DNA from: Daphnia carinata
Taxonomy: Eukaryota > Arthropoda > Branchiopoda > Diplostraca > Daphniidae
Direction of reading: 5' to 3'
Length of the DNA: 64,000 nucleotides
Assembly: GCF_022539665.2 (NCBI RefSeq)
Contig: NC_081337.1
Span: 3,386,679-3,450,678, forward strand
In this document: positions 1 to 11,245 of the stretch, one piece after another
Numbering within the stretch: position 1 is the first letter of the stretch
Layout: every line of letters begins with the position of its first letter
Notes under the pieces: model-generated
Database searches by the model: none
Told to the model about the DNA's origin: nothing
What the model saw: only the letters and a program-made list of their open reading frames with translations
Made by a program: the position numbers and the translations under genes

Positions 1-215
1 CCTGCCATGTGATAAATTAACTCGTATGCTAATTCGAGGGCAAATACAATCGTTTGGCCGAATGGCTTTTCCAGCAAGAGTATACATCTCAATCCGACTT
101 TACATCGCAAGGTATATCAGGCATAAACATTATCTAAAACAATTGAAAAAAATTATCAATCCACAATGAGTGTGGGCAATAAACAGCACAACAGGTATAT
201 TAGGAAACAAACCAA
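1..215 (+). repeat. Upstream block of tandem array, copy 1
   Basis: The first 215 bases match 2931-3160 and more weakly 6220-6270. Shared words are CATGTGAT, a block like GCAAATACAAT followed by TGGC, ATGGCTTTTCCAG, and a block like ATAATCTAAAA followed by AATTGA. The two good copies lie upstream of family members, so the repeated unit is a gene plus its upstream region, about 2.9 kb long. Confidence 0.6.
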
Positions 216-589
216 CTCAAATGAAGTTCTGAAATATCAACAAATAACGTCCATACGTTCTTAAATATCTAATACACATAACTGCTATGGTTTACTTACA
301 GTAATCATCTTTCCAACCAATGGCCGCAACTTGACGCTCTTCTCGTTCACAGTTTTTCAACCCGGAATAACTAGCGATATTAATAACATTTCACTCGTTT
401 AGCAACGTCTATACACAACTGGGCTGATGGAAGTTTCTATCCTTTGTGGCACTATAGTCGATAATGAGGTTCATCTCCGTTATGCGTCTAACTGCTGTTA
501 GAAAGGTTCATCGATTTCAAACGTGCAAAAATAGGGCGTTTTGCCACGACAAAACTAAAAACGACCTTGCCCAGCGCAGTCCAGTAAAG

Positions 590-800
590 TAAATGGGCGA
601 TTCAGTAGAAAAAAAGAACAAGAGAAAAAAAAATTCGTTTTTACAAAATGTTCTGAGAAATGGGAGGAAAAGCTTTCAACGAGAAGGAATGGATAAGAAA
701 AAGCAATACTTAAAAACGTATCAGTCGGACACCTGGACCACACAACGTCTGCCCTTAAAAACGGGTGTGGGTTAGCTTTTTTTCTTTCTTTTTTAGGGTT
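590..800 (+). pseudogene. Decayed fragment of the 5' tandem family (copy 0)
   Basis: This stretch aligns by eye with 5600-5775. Both end in the same block: a run like GCCCTTAAAAA, then GGGTTAGCTTTTTT and a pyrimidine tract. An open frame at 593-775 is Lys-rich and has no domain I recognise. I read it as the 3' remnant of another copy of the family seen at 1358, 3601 and 5151. The rest of 1-1357 holds a diverged copy of the upstream block also found at 2931-3160, and otherwise nothing I can support. Confidence 0.35.
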
Positions 801-1357
801 ATTGCGAAGGCCATCACATTAACAAAAATGTCGATTACGTAAATAAACTGCAAGAAAAAAACGCTGCAATTTTGTAAGGCTATAAAAAATTATGGCGACA
901 GAAATTACAGAAATATTAAATAAACAAATATATTTAGCATATTGTTCCACTTACTGTTGCATTTTAATGTCATGCGTTTGTCCTGTATATTCCAGTAGCT
1001 TTTAATTAAAGAAAAATTGAGATGAATCGAAAGTAGTCTCATGATTCCGCGAAGAGAAGTCACGCTTGATACACGCACGCAGCGAATATCGAATAAATTG
1101 GCAGCCGCGCAGCGTCACGTAGCAACACGGAAGCCACTCCTTTCTGTAAACAACTTCGTGAGTCAGCGTGAGGAACACACTCGTCAATAACTGTTGCATT
1201 TCGTTCTAAATCTAGCCAAGATTTCCTGTTCTGCCAGCTTGTTACAACATCTTGAAGCCAATTAGCGAACAATACATCAATGCCAGGCTTCTATCGAGCA
1301 ACTAATAAAACAATATTCAATTAACCGAATTGGCAATTCTTTTGTTTGCAGACAGCC

Positions 1358-2713
1358 ATGGGTAAGTGAGAACGTTCTTGTTGAGTCCTAAAGTCAAATT
1401 AAAGCTTATTAGGTTAAAATTTACCCATTGACTCGTAGATGACATGATGGGAATAATTTTGCTAGTCGCCGTCGTGCTGTTGCTTTTTAAATTAATTTCC
1501 GTGTCGGGAAAAACTGAAGAACTCGATAAATCGCAGCATTCTGAGAGGCAACTCCCAAGGTAAATATTTTACAGCGTATCACTTCCGTAGCGTTCTACTT
1601 TATAAAATTGCAGTTAAAAACTTGTGTTGAATGCCGATTGTTTTTTGTTAGTAACTATCTGTAAACACTTAATTTTAACTAGAATTTTTCGAACAAAAAT
1701 AGTTTATTTTCACTCGTATTTTACGTAGCTTATGGTAATGTTCTTTTTTTCTATTAAAAAAAAGGTTGGTTAATACGGGTGAAGCCCGTCAAACTGGAGC
1801 AAATAATTTAAGGGTCGACGGAAACGAGTTGGATTTCGGATTTGGTTGTTGCAGAGGAGACAAGAAAAATAACAAGAGAAAGTGATGCCGATAAAAGTGT
1901 TATGATTATCATAATTGCTTTGAATGGCAATGTTCTTCCAATTTTCTCATTTTCTTTCGTGTTATTTGTCTTGGATTTGTAAACTGGTTTGACCAAATCA
2001 AAAGTATAGTGAATATACTTGACACAAATCGTTCAGCTTTTGCTAAATCAAATTGGCCAACTCTGAAAGAAAATCAGATAGTGGTATTGAAGTATAAATT
2101 TAATTTTTAGCGACATCGAAAAACTCTTGGGCGCTCCTGCCTGTATCATCTTCCATCCGGACTTTGATTGCAAGGAGGAAGGCAACAGATTTCCCGATCA
2201 CAAATTACCGTCTGTCACGATTGCTACGTGCAGAGACATGGATAGACTTTACGAAAGATTCCTCTCTATAATGGAATAGATAAAGAGGAAGTGAATCTTG
2301 AAAAAGGCTGTAAGATCCGTAATCGTGAAGAATTGGCGAGCAGGCGTAGTGAGGAAGACCTTGATGAAACAAGGTACACGTTTCTACCTAAACTGCGGTA
2401 TAAAAACGAAGAGCCATTTTATTACGGAGGACAAAGTTGCGTCTCTTTCGTATATCACATGATCGAATGGTCGAAATCTGTCCATTCTAAGAAAATCACC
2501 ATTGAATTCTTCGGCAAAGTTTTTATCGATATGATAACTGCTAGTTTCCCTGTGAAACCGCCAAAGAGAGAAGTCAGTTCCATGTAATTTAATTTACTAC
2601 AAATTCTAGATATTCATTTTTCTTGTTCTTACCAGGTTTATGTTATGGTCTGGATGCATACTGTGGATGGGCGCATTGTTCAAGGCGTTGAAGTAATGGT
2701 GGAAATCAGCTAA
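1358..2713 (+). CDS. Unrecognised secreted or membrane-anchored protein, tandem family member with probable 2-base frameshift
   Basis: Four exons are supported by splice sites: 1358-1361 (ATGG, then gtaagt), 1439-1559, 2111-2572 and 2636-2713. The N-terminus MDDMMGIILLVAVVLLLFK is a strong hydrophobic signal or anchor segment. It is followed by a charged stretch and, in exon 3, the family motif HPDFD-CKE with KLP downstream. The frame read from exon 2 meets TAG at 2277. A second frame opens at 2246 and runs cleanly through the last intron to a TAA at 2711. Removing one CT unit from the CTCTCT run near 2262-2267 would join them into about 220 residues. I see either a recent frameshift, a polymorphism or a sequence error. 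The C-terminal 110 residues look beta-rich with one conserved Cys. I do not recognise the family and assign no function. Confidence 0.5.
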
Positions 2714-2930
2714 CCGGAGAACTTGAAAACCGCAATACATTATTTAATAGATGCCAAACTGTAAAAACGGAACCCCTTAAAGTGTCTTTTGAGATTCCAG
2801 CCCATGTTGAACAAAAACATAGTCAGAATCTGGCAATCGGGTCAGTCTGGAAAATTCCTAATTTTCATCGGTCTTCTATTTCCATGAACGATTATCATGA
2901 CGATAAGGTGTATCAATTCGCATGAGTTAC

Positions 2931-3160
2931 CTGTCATGTGATTTGCCATACGTTATGGCAAAATTGACTCAATTCAAAAGCGATACAATTGTCTGGCTTC
3001 ATGGCTTTTCCAGTAACAGGATAAATAATTATTCGACCTAGTATTGCGAGCTATATACCATAAGACGAAAACATAATCTAAAAAAATTGAGCCGACTTAT
3101 CAACTCACAGTGCTGGGACCACATAGCGGACCAGATATTTTGAGAAGAAACCCACACATA
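2931..3160 (+). repeat. Upstream block of tandem array, copy 2
   Basis: This is the diverged direct repeat of bases 1-215 and lies about 450-670 bases upstream of the decayed copy at 3601, as copy 1 lies upstream of the 1358 gene. The rest of 2714-3600 holds no gene I can support. Confidence 0.6.
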
Positions 3161-3600
3161 TGTGTAAATTCACAAATAACAACAAATACCGTCTGCAAAT
3201 ACTAAATTGCCTTTAAATGTAAAAACTGTTTAACTTTAAGAAATGGAAACGTTTAACATCAAGCCTAACTTTCCAAAACAAATAACGGGGAACAAATAAA
3301 AAATTTTCAAATAAGCTTTTTAAAAGCGTTTCTTCCACAGAAAGGTAAACATTCTCGTGATCTACCGTTAATCACTAACGTCTCATCTACGTTTTGTTCC
3401 CCCAACGAGCGAAGCTTGCGTGACATCTGCTCAAAGGTGATAAGATTAGTAGATACAGATGGTAATCAGAAGCTTTAAAAGGTTGCTTAAACGTTTAGTT
3501 CGCAATTTAATAAACGGCAAAGCCTAACGGTAAGCGAACCGAAGAACACACAAAAGCAGTGTTTGTCTTCTACTCTACACTGACAAAACCAAAAAAAAAA

Positions 3601-4540
3601 ATGCAAACCGGTAAGTCGAACAATTAGAGTTGGCTACTTTTAAAAATCACAAAGCTAATTAGGTTACATAATTTGAATTTAACATTTTTTACAGAAGCCA
3701 TTTCTGCGTTCGTAAAAGTAATAAAAATGATCGTGATGGGAACTGTAACCCTGTTCGGCCTCACGCGCTTTCTTTCTGCCATCGCATGAAGATTTTATGG
3801 AACACGATGCAGAAACCCTTCGGTTACAACAGCGGCCCACTATCACACCATCCTTCAGATTTCCTACAATTTTCTTTTTTTTTTTTTTTCGAGTTACATT
3901 CCCCAAATAGCAGTTCTACTATAGTTCATTACCATAGTAATGAATACTATTTCTAAATGAACCCCGTCGTCCCGCTTTGATTACAATAAATGGCCTGCAT
4001 GCTTTTTTTTGTATTTGTACACTCATTTGCATCTTTCAATTTCGAAGTCATTTGGCTTTTTGAACAAAAGAAGATCATTGCGAGAACACGGTGCAGAAGT
4101 TCTTTTGGTTAGGACAACAGCAGCCCCCTAAAACATCATCCTTAAAATTTTCTATAATTGTTATTTGTTTTTTTCGAATTACATTCCCCAACTAATATAG
4201 CAAAAAATACTATACTGAGATGAGCACCACCCTTTGGTTAGAATAAATGATCTGCATACTTTCTTTTTGTATTTATACACTTAAATAACTAGAACGGAGT
4301 GGAAGCACAGCAAAGAATGTTAACGAAAAGAAATTGAAAAAAACTTTCAAAATCAAAATGACCTCCATCGACTGTATGAACTTTGATTGCATAAAGGGGA
4401 GAGGGGGATAACAGATCTCTCTCTATCGTAAATTGATTACCAATATTGACGAATGCAACAGCAAAGATAAACTTTGTAGGCTTAGACGATATGGCACTAA
4501 CCAACAAACGCTCAGCTTTTATGATGCAATTTCAAATGAA
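3601..4540 (+). pseudogene. Decayed second copy of the tandem family
   Basis: Exon 1 (3601-3610, ATGCAAACCG then gtaagt) and the start of exon 2 (from 3695 after a TTTTTACAG acceptor) match the layout of the 1358 gene. They encode a 34-residue N-terminus with a hydrophobic stretch that stops at TGA 3787-3789. A decayed exon-3 copy is visible at about 4370-4470, aligned to 2155-2255 by CTTTGATTGCA and by AACAGAT followed by a shared AAATT. No long open frame survives. A truncated short peptide could still be made, but I consider this a dead copy. Confidence 0.5.
3797..4285 (+). repeat. Tandem duplication of about 200-235 bases
   Basis: Bases 3797-4030 and 4083-4285 are direct repeats. Shared blocks are GAACACG-TGCAGAA, ACAACAGC, CATCCTT, a poly(T) run ending in CGA-TTACATTCCCCAA, AATAAATG, CTGCAT, and GTATTT-TACACT. 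Each copy contains an AATAAA-type word, so it may be a duplicated 3' end of a transcript. Confidence 0.6.
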
Positions 4541-5150
4541 AAGTAAAATTATCGGTCTAACATCGCAACGCTTTGCTTGGATGCCTTTGGTGGCTTAAAA
4601 TTATTTTAGGTTTACCGTTCAGAGTTCCTTTCCCAGGGGGCAGACAGGACACTAGATAGAATTTGTTTAAAAAGGATATGCAAACTTTACGTCAGCGTTA
4701 AGATAACGAGATTGCACAAGTCCTAGTTCGTTGGGGTTTAACACGTTGATGAACTTGACACATAGCACGTAGTCATGGCCTACGCCGAAAAACATGGCTG
4801 ATTAGAACAGTTTACGATTCTATAACGCTTAATAATAACTGCAGTTCTCAAAAATGGATGACATATTTAGAATTTTGGCATTTTACAAATGCTTCAAGTA
4901 AAGATACAACGTAAAACAATTTAACTAGTCGACAACATTAACTTCTGCAACCCATCAAGAGCCACACACTCGTCTAAAAAACGACTCTGTTCTGTTTCTA
5001 GTGTAAGATACCTGACTGGCCAGTTAATTAACTGTGAAGTTAAGTGACATAATCTACAAATAACCTGCATCAAAAGTACTAGCATTCTATTGCCCTGCTA
5101 TCGAAGGCAAAAAAAAATAAAATAAGTTCGTCGTATAGTAAATTCTTGTA

Positions 5151-5780
5151 TGGCAACCGTCAGGTTGGGTAAGTAGAACGACCAATGGTCATTAACGAAA
5201 CAAATTACAATCCAATTGGAAACCTTTTGATTAAATTTACTTTTATAGATTTCATAGTGGCATGATTCCTGGTCTGCAGGTCTTAATGTTACTTTTAATG
5301 CTCTACACTCGGTTGCAGAGCTTTTGACTGACGGGCAGAATGTTAACTATTTTATCGTATATATATGCCATCTCTCAATATCCTTTTTAAATTAAACTAG
5401 CAAATGGAAAATAGTTAAATGATTACTTACTATTTGCTGGTGAGCCTTCACTTTAGCCAAGACACTTTTGTTTTTATTTTGGAACACTGTTCACGAACAT
5501 CAGGATTTCGATCGTAAGGAGAAATGGTAGACGTGAAAATACATGGGACTAAAACGAAACTACCTGCTGCAGCCCATTACCCAGTGAAAGCAATGAGTGA
5601 CTTGACAGCAAACTGGCTAAAGGAAGGGGCACAAAAATTCGGAGAAATGGTAGACAAAACATGCAAGCAAAGGGGATGGACACTTAATGACAGGTGGCAG
5701 TCGTAAAACGTGACGTAATATCCGCCCTGAAAAAAGAGTGAGGGTTAGCTTTTTTGTTTTTCTCTTTCTTTCGAGAATAT
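5151..5780 (+). pseudogene. Decayed third copy of the tandem family
   Basis: ATGGCAACCG... is followed by gtaagtag at about 5170 and a TTTATAG acceptor near 5249. A hydrophobic exon-2-like run then begins at the ATG near 5262 (MIPGLQVLMLLLML...). An exon-3-like segment at about 5497-5706 carries HQDFDRKE and KLP, matching HPDFDCKE and KLP of the 1358 gene. A TAG follows directly after that motif. The 60-residue open frame 5524-5706 starts inside this remnant and is probably not a gene by itself. Bases 5600-5775 match 640-790. Confidence 0.45.
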
Positions 5781-6410
5781 TTAGATTTCGAATTTTACAA
5801 CGTCCTTCGCAATGGTACGTAGGAGCGGTGGGTACCGCTTTATTCTGGACAGACTGGATGTGAGTAATTGCTATTTGATTAGAGATGGAATCACGTGTAA
5901 CCCGTTTCACAATATTGGTTTTACTTTTTCACATCTCATCCTTTTAAGAAAAAGAGCAGCTTCATTGCTGATGGTTGAGGCACTTTACATTGTTACCCAA
6001 TCAGTCAATTGCCCATCTGCTATTGTTTCATCACTTCGACATTTTCCATAACAACCTTCTCTTCAATAATTTCATTTGAATTTGAAATCGGCACAACTAC
6101 GTCCAGCAAACGCTGAAAAAAAACAGCTTTCCAACTAGCAACCTCAATTTTACGTAGTAAAATAAACAATTAGCGTTGTAAGTAAAAATAGTTTGAATCC
6201 GAAATGTTTTTCCTTAAATAGGTTTAACGAGAGCAAATACAATTTGCGTAATGGCAGTCTTTCAACATCGAACACTTTGTTTTCCTTTTTTCAATGGAAG
6301 GAGATCCCAACATAGAGATTCGACGTCTAACATGATTTCAACATATAACTCATTTAATTAAAGTCCTTGTTACGTGACCTGAAAAATCGATTATCAGCAA
6401 GCATTTGAGC
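5781..6410. other. Intergenic, no gene seen
   Basis: An open frame at 5812-6051 exists but has no signal peptide, splice support or family resemblance that I can see. A weak third copy of the array's upstream block lies at 6220-6270 (word AGAGCAAATACAAT). Confidence 0.4.
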
Positions 6411-6418
6411 TATAAAAG
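6411..6418 (+). promoter_or_regulatory. TATA box of the 6482 gene
   Basis: TATAAAAG lies about 70 bases upstream of the ATG at 6482, so transcription should start near 6440. Confidence 0.6.
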
Positions 6419-6481
6419 ATTTTTCTTTAGCAAGTGGAAATCAGTGCGATCGAGCAATTCGAAGAACCATCCAGTGTAAAA

Positions 6482-6816
6482 ATGGAGCTCATGGCAGTGA
6501 TCGTTTTATTCTTATTTAAATGTGCTGCTTCTGATTTTGTTTATGATACGATAGACGATTATTATTCAGAACGCCAATCAATTTACTCCCCACCACCTTT
6601 GGTAAGAAATAAAAATTTTATTTTTATAGATATAAGGCATGCGGTAAACAAAAAAACATCCCATACCCCCCATATTAACACCGATGACAAGATGACATTA
6701 ACAATCAATATGAACTTTAACTACTAAACTGATTATTTTAAACTCATGCATCCACAATTGTCATTTAGCCCACAAGGCATGATTTTATTTTTCCTTTGAT
6801 AACCTTAGAATTTTAA
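6482..6816 (+). CDS. Short secreted peptide of unknown function, two exons
   Basis: The first exon (6482-6601) encodes a 40-residue N-terminus with a clear signal peptide (MELMAVIVLFLFKCAAS). An acidic, Tyr-rich mature part follows (Asp-Asp-Tyr-Tyr), then Ser-Pro-Pro-Pro before a good donor (TTG|gtaaga). The first plausible acceptor is TCATTTAG at 6761-6768. It gives a 15-residue second exon ending at TAA 6814-6816, for about 55 residues. The first exon is well supported by the TATA box and signal peptide. The second exon is a guess, since a more distant acceptor cannot be excluded. No family is recognised. Confidence 0.45.
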
Positions 6817-7230
6817 TTTTGAAAGTCGTTGTTTCCCCCATCGGTGTACCTCAAAGGGCGACCGCAGTCTGCGTGCACGCAAACACGAATAATTTCGGTG
6901 AAGTGGCAAAACAAAAGCATTCATCGACAATGAGTCATGACTTTGAACAATGAATAATTATTTTAAAGCTATTCAATCCAAATTTACGATTGTAACTTAT
7001 AGTTCTCATTATTTACGCCGTTTTTTATGGCTATTATTAGCCTTGCAATAAAACGACGATCAACGCTGTTAACCTCAATTTAGCAATCCTTTTTTCTTAC
7101 TGAAAAGCTTTCCTTTTAAATTTGACAAGCTTTGAAAGGAAAATGCCCTTGAAATTCGTTGGTCAATTGTTTCTGGTTTGGAGGCGATGAATGCAGGGCC
7201 GGTGATTGACCGTGCGTGGCCGACTGTAAC
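6817..7230. other. Intergenic between two secreted-protein genes
   Basis: No gene is seen. An AATAAA word near 7047 could serve the upstream peptide gene. Confidence 0.4.
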
Positions 7231-7238
7231 TATAAAAA
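7231..7238 (+). promoter_or_regulatory. TATA box of the FAS1-domain gene
   Basis: TATAAAAA lies 71 bases upstream of the ATG at 7302, a spacing that fits a short leader. Confidence 0.65.
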
Positions 7239-7301
7239 CAAAAGGTTTCCACTCGATAAAAATCAGTCTGCAACAATAACTGAAAACAACTTGCCAAAAG
7301 A

Positions 7302-8716
7302 ATGAAACTCCTCTTAGTTATTGCTTCCATTGCGCTCGTTTTAGTCCCTCTCATTTCTGCCTATGCCCATTATCCCGAATATTCCCGTTACAGTTCGCGC
7401 CGTTCAGTCGATCACGATTCACCACCAGCAGACAAAAGTTCGGACAACACCACGGTAATAATTTGGTTGTAAAAGAAGTTCTCCTTTTAAAAACTATAAG
7501 AAAATTATTCAAATACATGTCGCTAGATTTAAATCTATTTTACCTGTTGAAATTGTACCTAAAAATTATTTTCGCGTTTAATAGGGAGACATCACTTCTG
7601 TCTTGAGACAAAATGGTTTGACAACAGTGCTCGATTTAATGAGCAAAGCTAGTTTATCGAGGACTCTCGCTGGCCCTGGTATTTGCTTAATTGCTTAATG
7701 CATTCTTTAATTACAATTTTTAAGGAAATGTTTTAATTGATGCTTTAAATGACAGAACTCACCATATGGGCTCCGACTAATGAAGCGTTCGCTGCTCTCG
7801 ATTCCAAGACCATTAACGATGCAGAGTTATTGAAAGATATTCTTAACTATCACATCGTATCGTTCAAGAACGATCCCAAAGAAATTTCGTCCATTCAAAC
7901 CGATCTGACTGTTCCCACTCTCCAGGGCGAGGTGGTTCGTATCAACATCTATCGTAAAAAAGGAGTTTCATTTGCTTTTAAAGAGGTTAGTTAATATTGA
8001 AAAAATTCTTATCTATTTAGTACCGATTAAAAATGAATCTTGACATTACAGACAGTGACCGTTAATGGAGCCCTCGTGTTGAAAACGATCAGGGCCAGCA
8101 ACGGTATCGTTTACATCATCGATACGGTCCTAAATCCTAAAGATTTGGAACCGAAAAACACCCAAATGCAAGTTTTGAGATCCAATAAGGAATTCTCAAT
8201 CATTTACAAGATGTTTGAAGATCTCGGCATTACACAAATCAGCGATAAATGTTAGTTTATTTCACCTTTTGCTAATTACAACTTTAACCTACCGTTGAAT
8301 TTATTCCATTTAGATCGCCCAAAAACTTTTTTCGCTCCAACTAACGCTGCATTCGAGAAATTGCCACCAGGTGTGCTCGATTCTTTGTTTGCTAGTCAAG
8401 AAGAAATTGGCAAATTGATAAACACGCACACAGCTTCCGGTACTTACTACAGTCACGGGCTTGTATCCGGCCCTATCCCCGTCTTTTCGGGCAGCAACCT
8501 TGACCTTGACGTATCCCCTAGTAAGTTTCAAACATCTTTGTTGTGAAAAATTTAAACTAATTTTGGTCCAATGCGGAATTAGGCGGTGTAACTATTGAAA
8601 ATGCAAAAATCATTGGTTTCGATTTGACCGAGACCGAAGGAGTTATTCACGTTATCGATGCAGTAATTCCAAACAAAGAAGAAGCTTCATTATGCCCAGC
8701 TGTTAAGCAACATTAA
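7302..8716 (+). CDS. Secreted protein with two fasciclin-1 (FAS1) domains
   Basis: Six exons: 7302-7454, 7585-7678, 7756-7985, 8052-8250, 8314-8520 and 8583-8716. All have GT-AG borders with matching phases, giving 338 residues. Residues 1-20 are a signal peptide (MKLLLVIASIALVLVPLISA). A basic Ser/Arg-rich linker follows. Two FAS1 domains occupy about residues 52-190 and 195-330. The first shows the H1 motif (APTNEAF), then the YHIV region and the H2-type VYIIDTVLNP. The second shows FFAPTNAAFEKLP and VIHVIDAVIPN. FAS1 domains of the periostin/TGFBI/midline-fasciclin group act in cell adhesion and matrix assembly. The gene has no TM segment and no obvious GPI signal, so the product should be soluble and extracellular. 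It is convergent with the receptor gene ending at 9144. Confidence 0.9.
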
Positions 8717-9143
8717 ATACCCACCACACATGTTGAGTGTAAAGGTCCATATTTAAAATCAACAATGGGATCGCCTTGTTTAAACGTTTGCGTCTTCCAT
8801 GGGTGGGTATTTGTAATACAATTCGGAATGCAGTGAAATATAATTGGTCGACAACCTATTTTATTAGTGCAATAGTGAAATCCTTTCTCATGACGTCTGT
8901 ACGTGATAAAAAAGTCAAGAGGTAGAAAATTGCTTTACGAGATTTCGTTTCGGTGCTTGGGACAAAACCGTTGCGATGAACTTACACAACAACTGCGTCA
9001 ACCTGTGAACTAATCCAAAGTGCGCAGCAATGCCTTAATCACATCTTATCTGTGACCAACTGTAACCTTCACATGACTGATCTTACTTTTACATTTTTAT
9101 CTAATTTAAAGAACAAAAAAATAAGTTTCAGTCGGATCGTGAC
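8717..9143. other. Convergent intergenic interval
   Basis: This lies between two 3' ends and no further gene is seen. Confidence 0.5.
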
Positions 9144-11170
9144 TCATTTCAAATCGATACAACTGCGTCCTTTCGATTGCATCTGTTGCGTCTGGCGCCG
9201 AAATCTAGATTGAATTAATTCTATCAAAAAGCAAAGGATGGCCAAACCCAGTCCGATGCCAAGAATGAGAAATGCACTCGTCAAATCGTATAGACGAATA
9301 GGCACTTGTTGGGCTGATGTTTTCTGCCGTCTACTGTCGAAACATTCGGCGGCTTTAGCCAAACCAGTTTGGTTATTCGCCCAAAACCGCGATATGCCAC
9401 TTTCCCACAATTTAACTAATCTATTTTTAGATTACCGTGAAAATATTAATCAACGTACTACTGATAAAAAGAATTTACATTTTACCCATCGTTCAGCAAT
9501 TTTGTGTTTGAACTGCCTTTCTTCGTCAGCCAGAAATAATATCCGTATGGCACGCGCAATGGTTTCGATACTTGAAAACGACAACGCCCGTCTTTCCTGT
9601 ATTGTAACGCCACAAACCAGGTGTTGAACGTTTGAATCTAAAACAAATTTGAAAAAATTAGTAAAATCCAATTTCCTAGGCCAAGCACAAAGAAATTACG
9701 TATACAAACCCTTTATTTTAGTAACTTACAAATGGATACGCGTATTTCCCAGTTTCCAGCATTTTATTCAATTTAAATGCATCGCCAACGATTTGATTAC
9801 GATCCTGCCGAGCTTTATCTCCGAGCACCTTGTAAACTCCACTCACGGCATTCTGCAGACGCGCAATAAAATTGTTAAAGTCTCGCACTCATTTTTGTTA
9901 AAACATTTAAACTGACCAAAATTTGTATTCCCATCGTCATGTCGTGTCGAAGAACGATACCGGTTTCTTTATTCGAAGCCAAATCCTCGAGCGATTCTAT
10001 CGGCGGCTTCATTTTCGGTACAGTTAATGATGAAATGACGATACCCGAATAAGAATTGACTAAAACCATAGCGCCTAACAGCCAGAATCCAGCCAAGACA
10101 CGGAATGAATGACGGTCAAACGCTTCCCGACATCCTGTTGAACATTAGCACATTTAACGCACATAAATTTAAACAAAAACTTGACTAGTTCATTACCTTG
10201 GTTAGTGAGAATATTAACTACGTAAATTAGGTTGGAACTAACGTAATTAGAAATTTTATTTCGATCCGGTTTCATCATCGCACTATCCTCTTTCCTGTTT
10301 GTGATGGAAATGTCCTTGTAATTACTGAACGAGGGGTTCTTGTAGAACCAAGTAAACACGGCCATCACACCAACCATGAACAAGAGGCTAATGAGGATAA
10401 AGAGCCAAACCTGAAATAAAAACATGGAACGGCTTCAATTTACGTTGCGCTAAATGCATTTACAACTCACTGTTGGTTGAAATGGCCCAGTGAAGGCAAA
10501 TAAACGACTTTCTTCTCCAGGTTTTGGAACGACAAGACTGAATCCATCAACCCACACGAACGAAGATGTGTAACCCATTCGTTTCATACGATCGAGAGTG
10601 AGGCCAAAGCCGCAAATGATTCCGTCGACTGCCTATCAAATTGTTCGATTATACACCAAACTGTTTTATGAAGTGAAATAACTTTACTTCATCATCGGTA
10701 AGCTGGTGATAGGCTGCTTCATTCGTACCAAATTTTTCAACCAGGCTCTCATTTACTGCCACTAACGTGACCCTAAAGAAAGGTGACATTGACATGAGCG
10801 GCTTAAACTTTACAACTAAAAACTGATTAGAGGATGTATTCTTACGTACTTGAAGTTGTAATATTTAGACATCCATCCGACGATGTTAGTAGCCACTCCA
10901 CTAAGGGTAAAAGTACCATTCGGTCCGCGAATGTAAATGTCGAACGGTGGATTCTGAAAAATGCAATCAACGACATTATAATTAGTACACATTTCATGTA
11001 TGATTAAAAATTATTTTAATTACGTGGATAGCGACGAATTTCATTTCTACGCCACCAAAATTAGCACGCGGTGCTACGGAATTAACAGGCGCTGCATAAA
11101 ACACAACCAAACTAGCAAGTGATGGTAGAATCATACAATAAATCGTTTGATTAAATCGCAGACGTCCCAT
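9144..11170 (-). CDS. Ionotropic receptor (iGluR-like ligand-gated channel), paralogue 1
   Basis: Nine exons on the minus strand: 11170-11024, 10953-10850, 10772-10688, 10632-10471, 10410-10197, 10134-9917, 9852-9730, 9637-9486 and 9420-9144, giving 493 residues. The protein has a signal peptide, no amino-terminal domain, an S1 lobe (NPPFDIYIRGPNGTF, GLTLDRMKRMGYTSS with the family's Arg), M1 (VWLFILISLLFMVGVMAVF), a pore region, M3 (GAMVLVNSYSGIVISSLTV, matching SYTANLAAF), an S2 lobe (KMKPPIESLEDLA, VPYGYYFWLTKK) and M4 (TSAFLILGIGLGLAILCF). Such receptors serve chemosensation in arthropods. The lack of the N-terminal domain favours an IR over a kainate receptor. An in-frame ATG at 11245 gives a longer N-terminus. 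I chose 11170 because it aligns with the neighbouring paralogue and follows a possible small intron (gtaagt at about 11218). Confidence 0.88.
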
Positions 11171-11245
11171 CTTGTTAACTGATGTTACGAACGCTAACAC
11201 TGAGAGGTTTATACTTACGATTGTCAGTGGAAGGAGCTGCTTCAT

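Noticed and set aside
5812-6051. 79-residue plus-strand frame downstream of the third array copy
   Set aside because: It does not align with the matching part of the 1358 gene and has no start context or splice evidence, so it is treated as chance.
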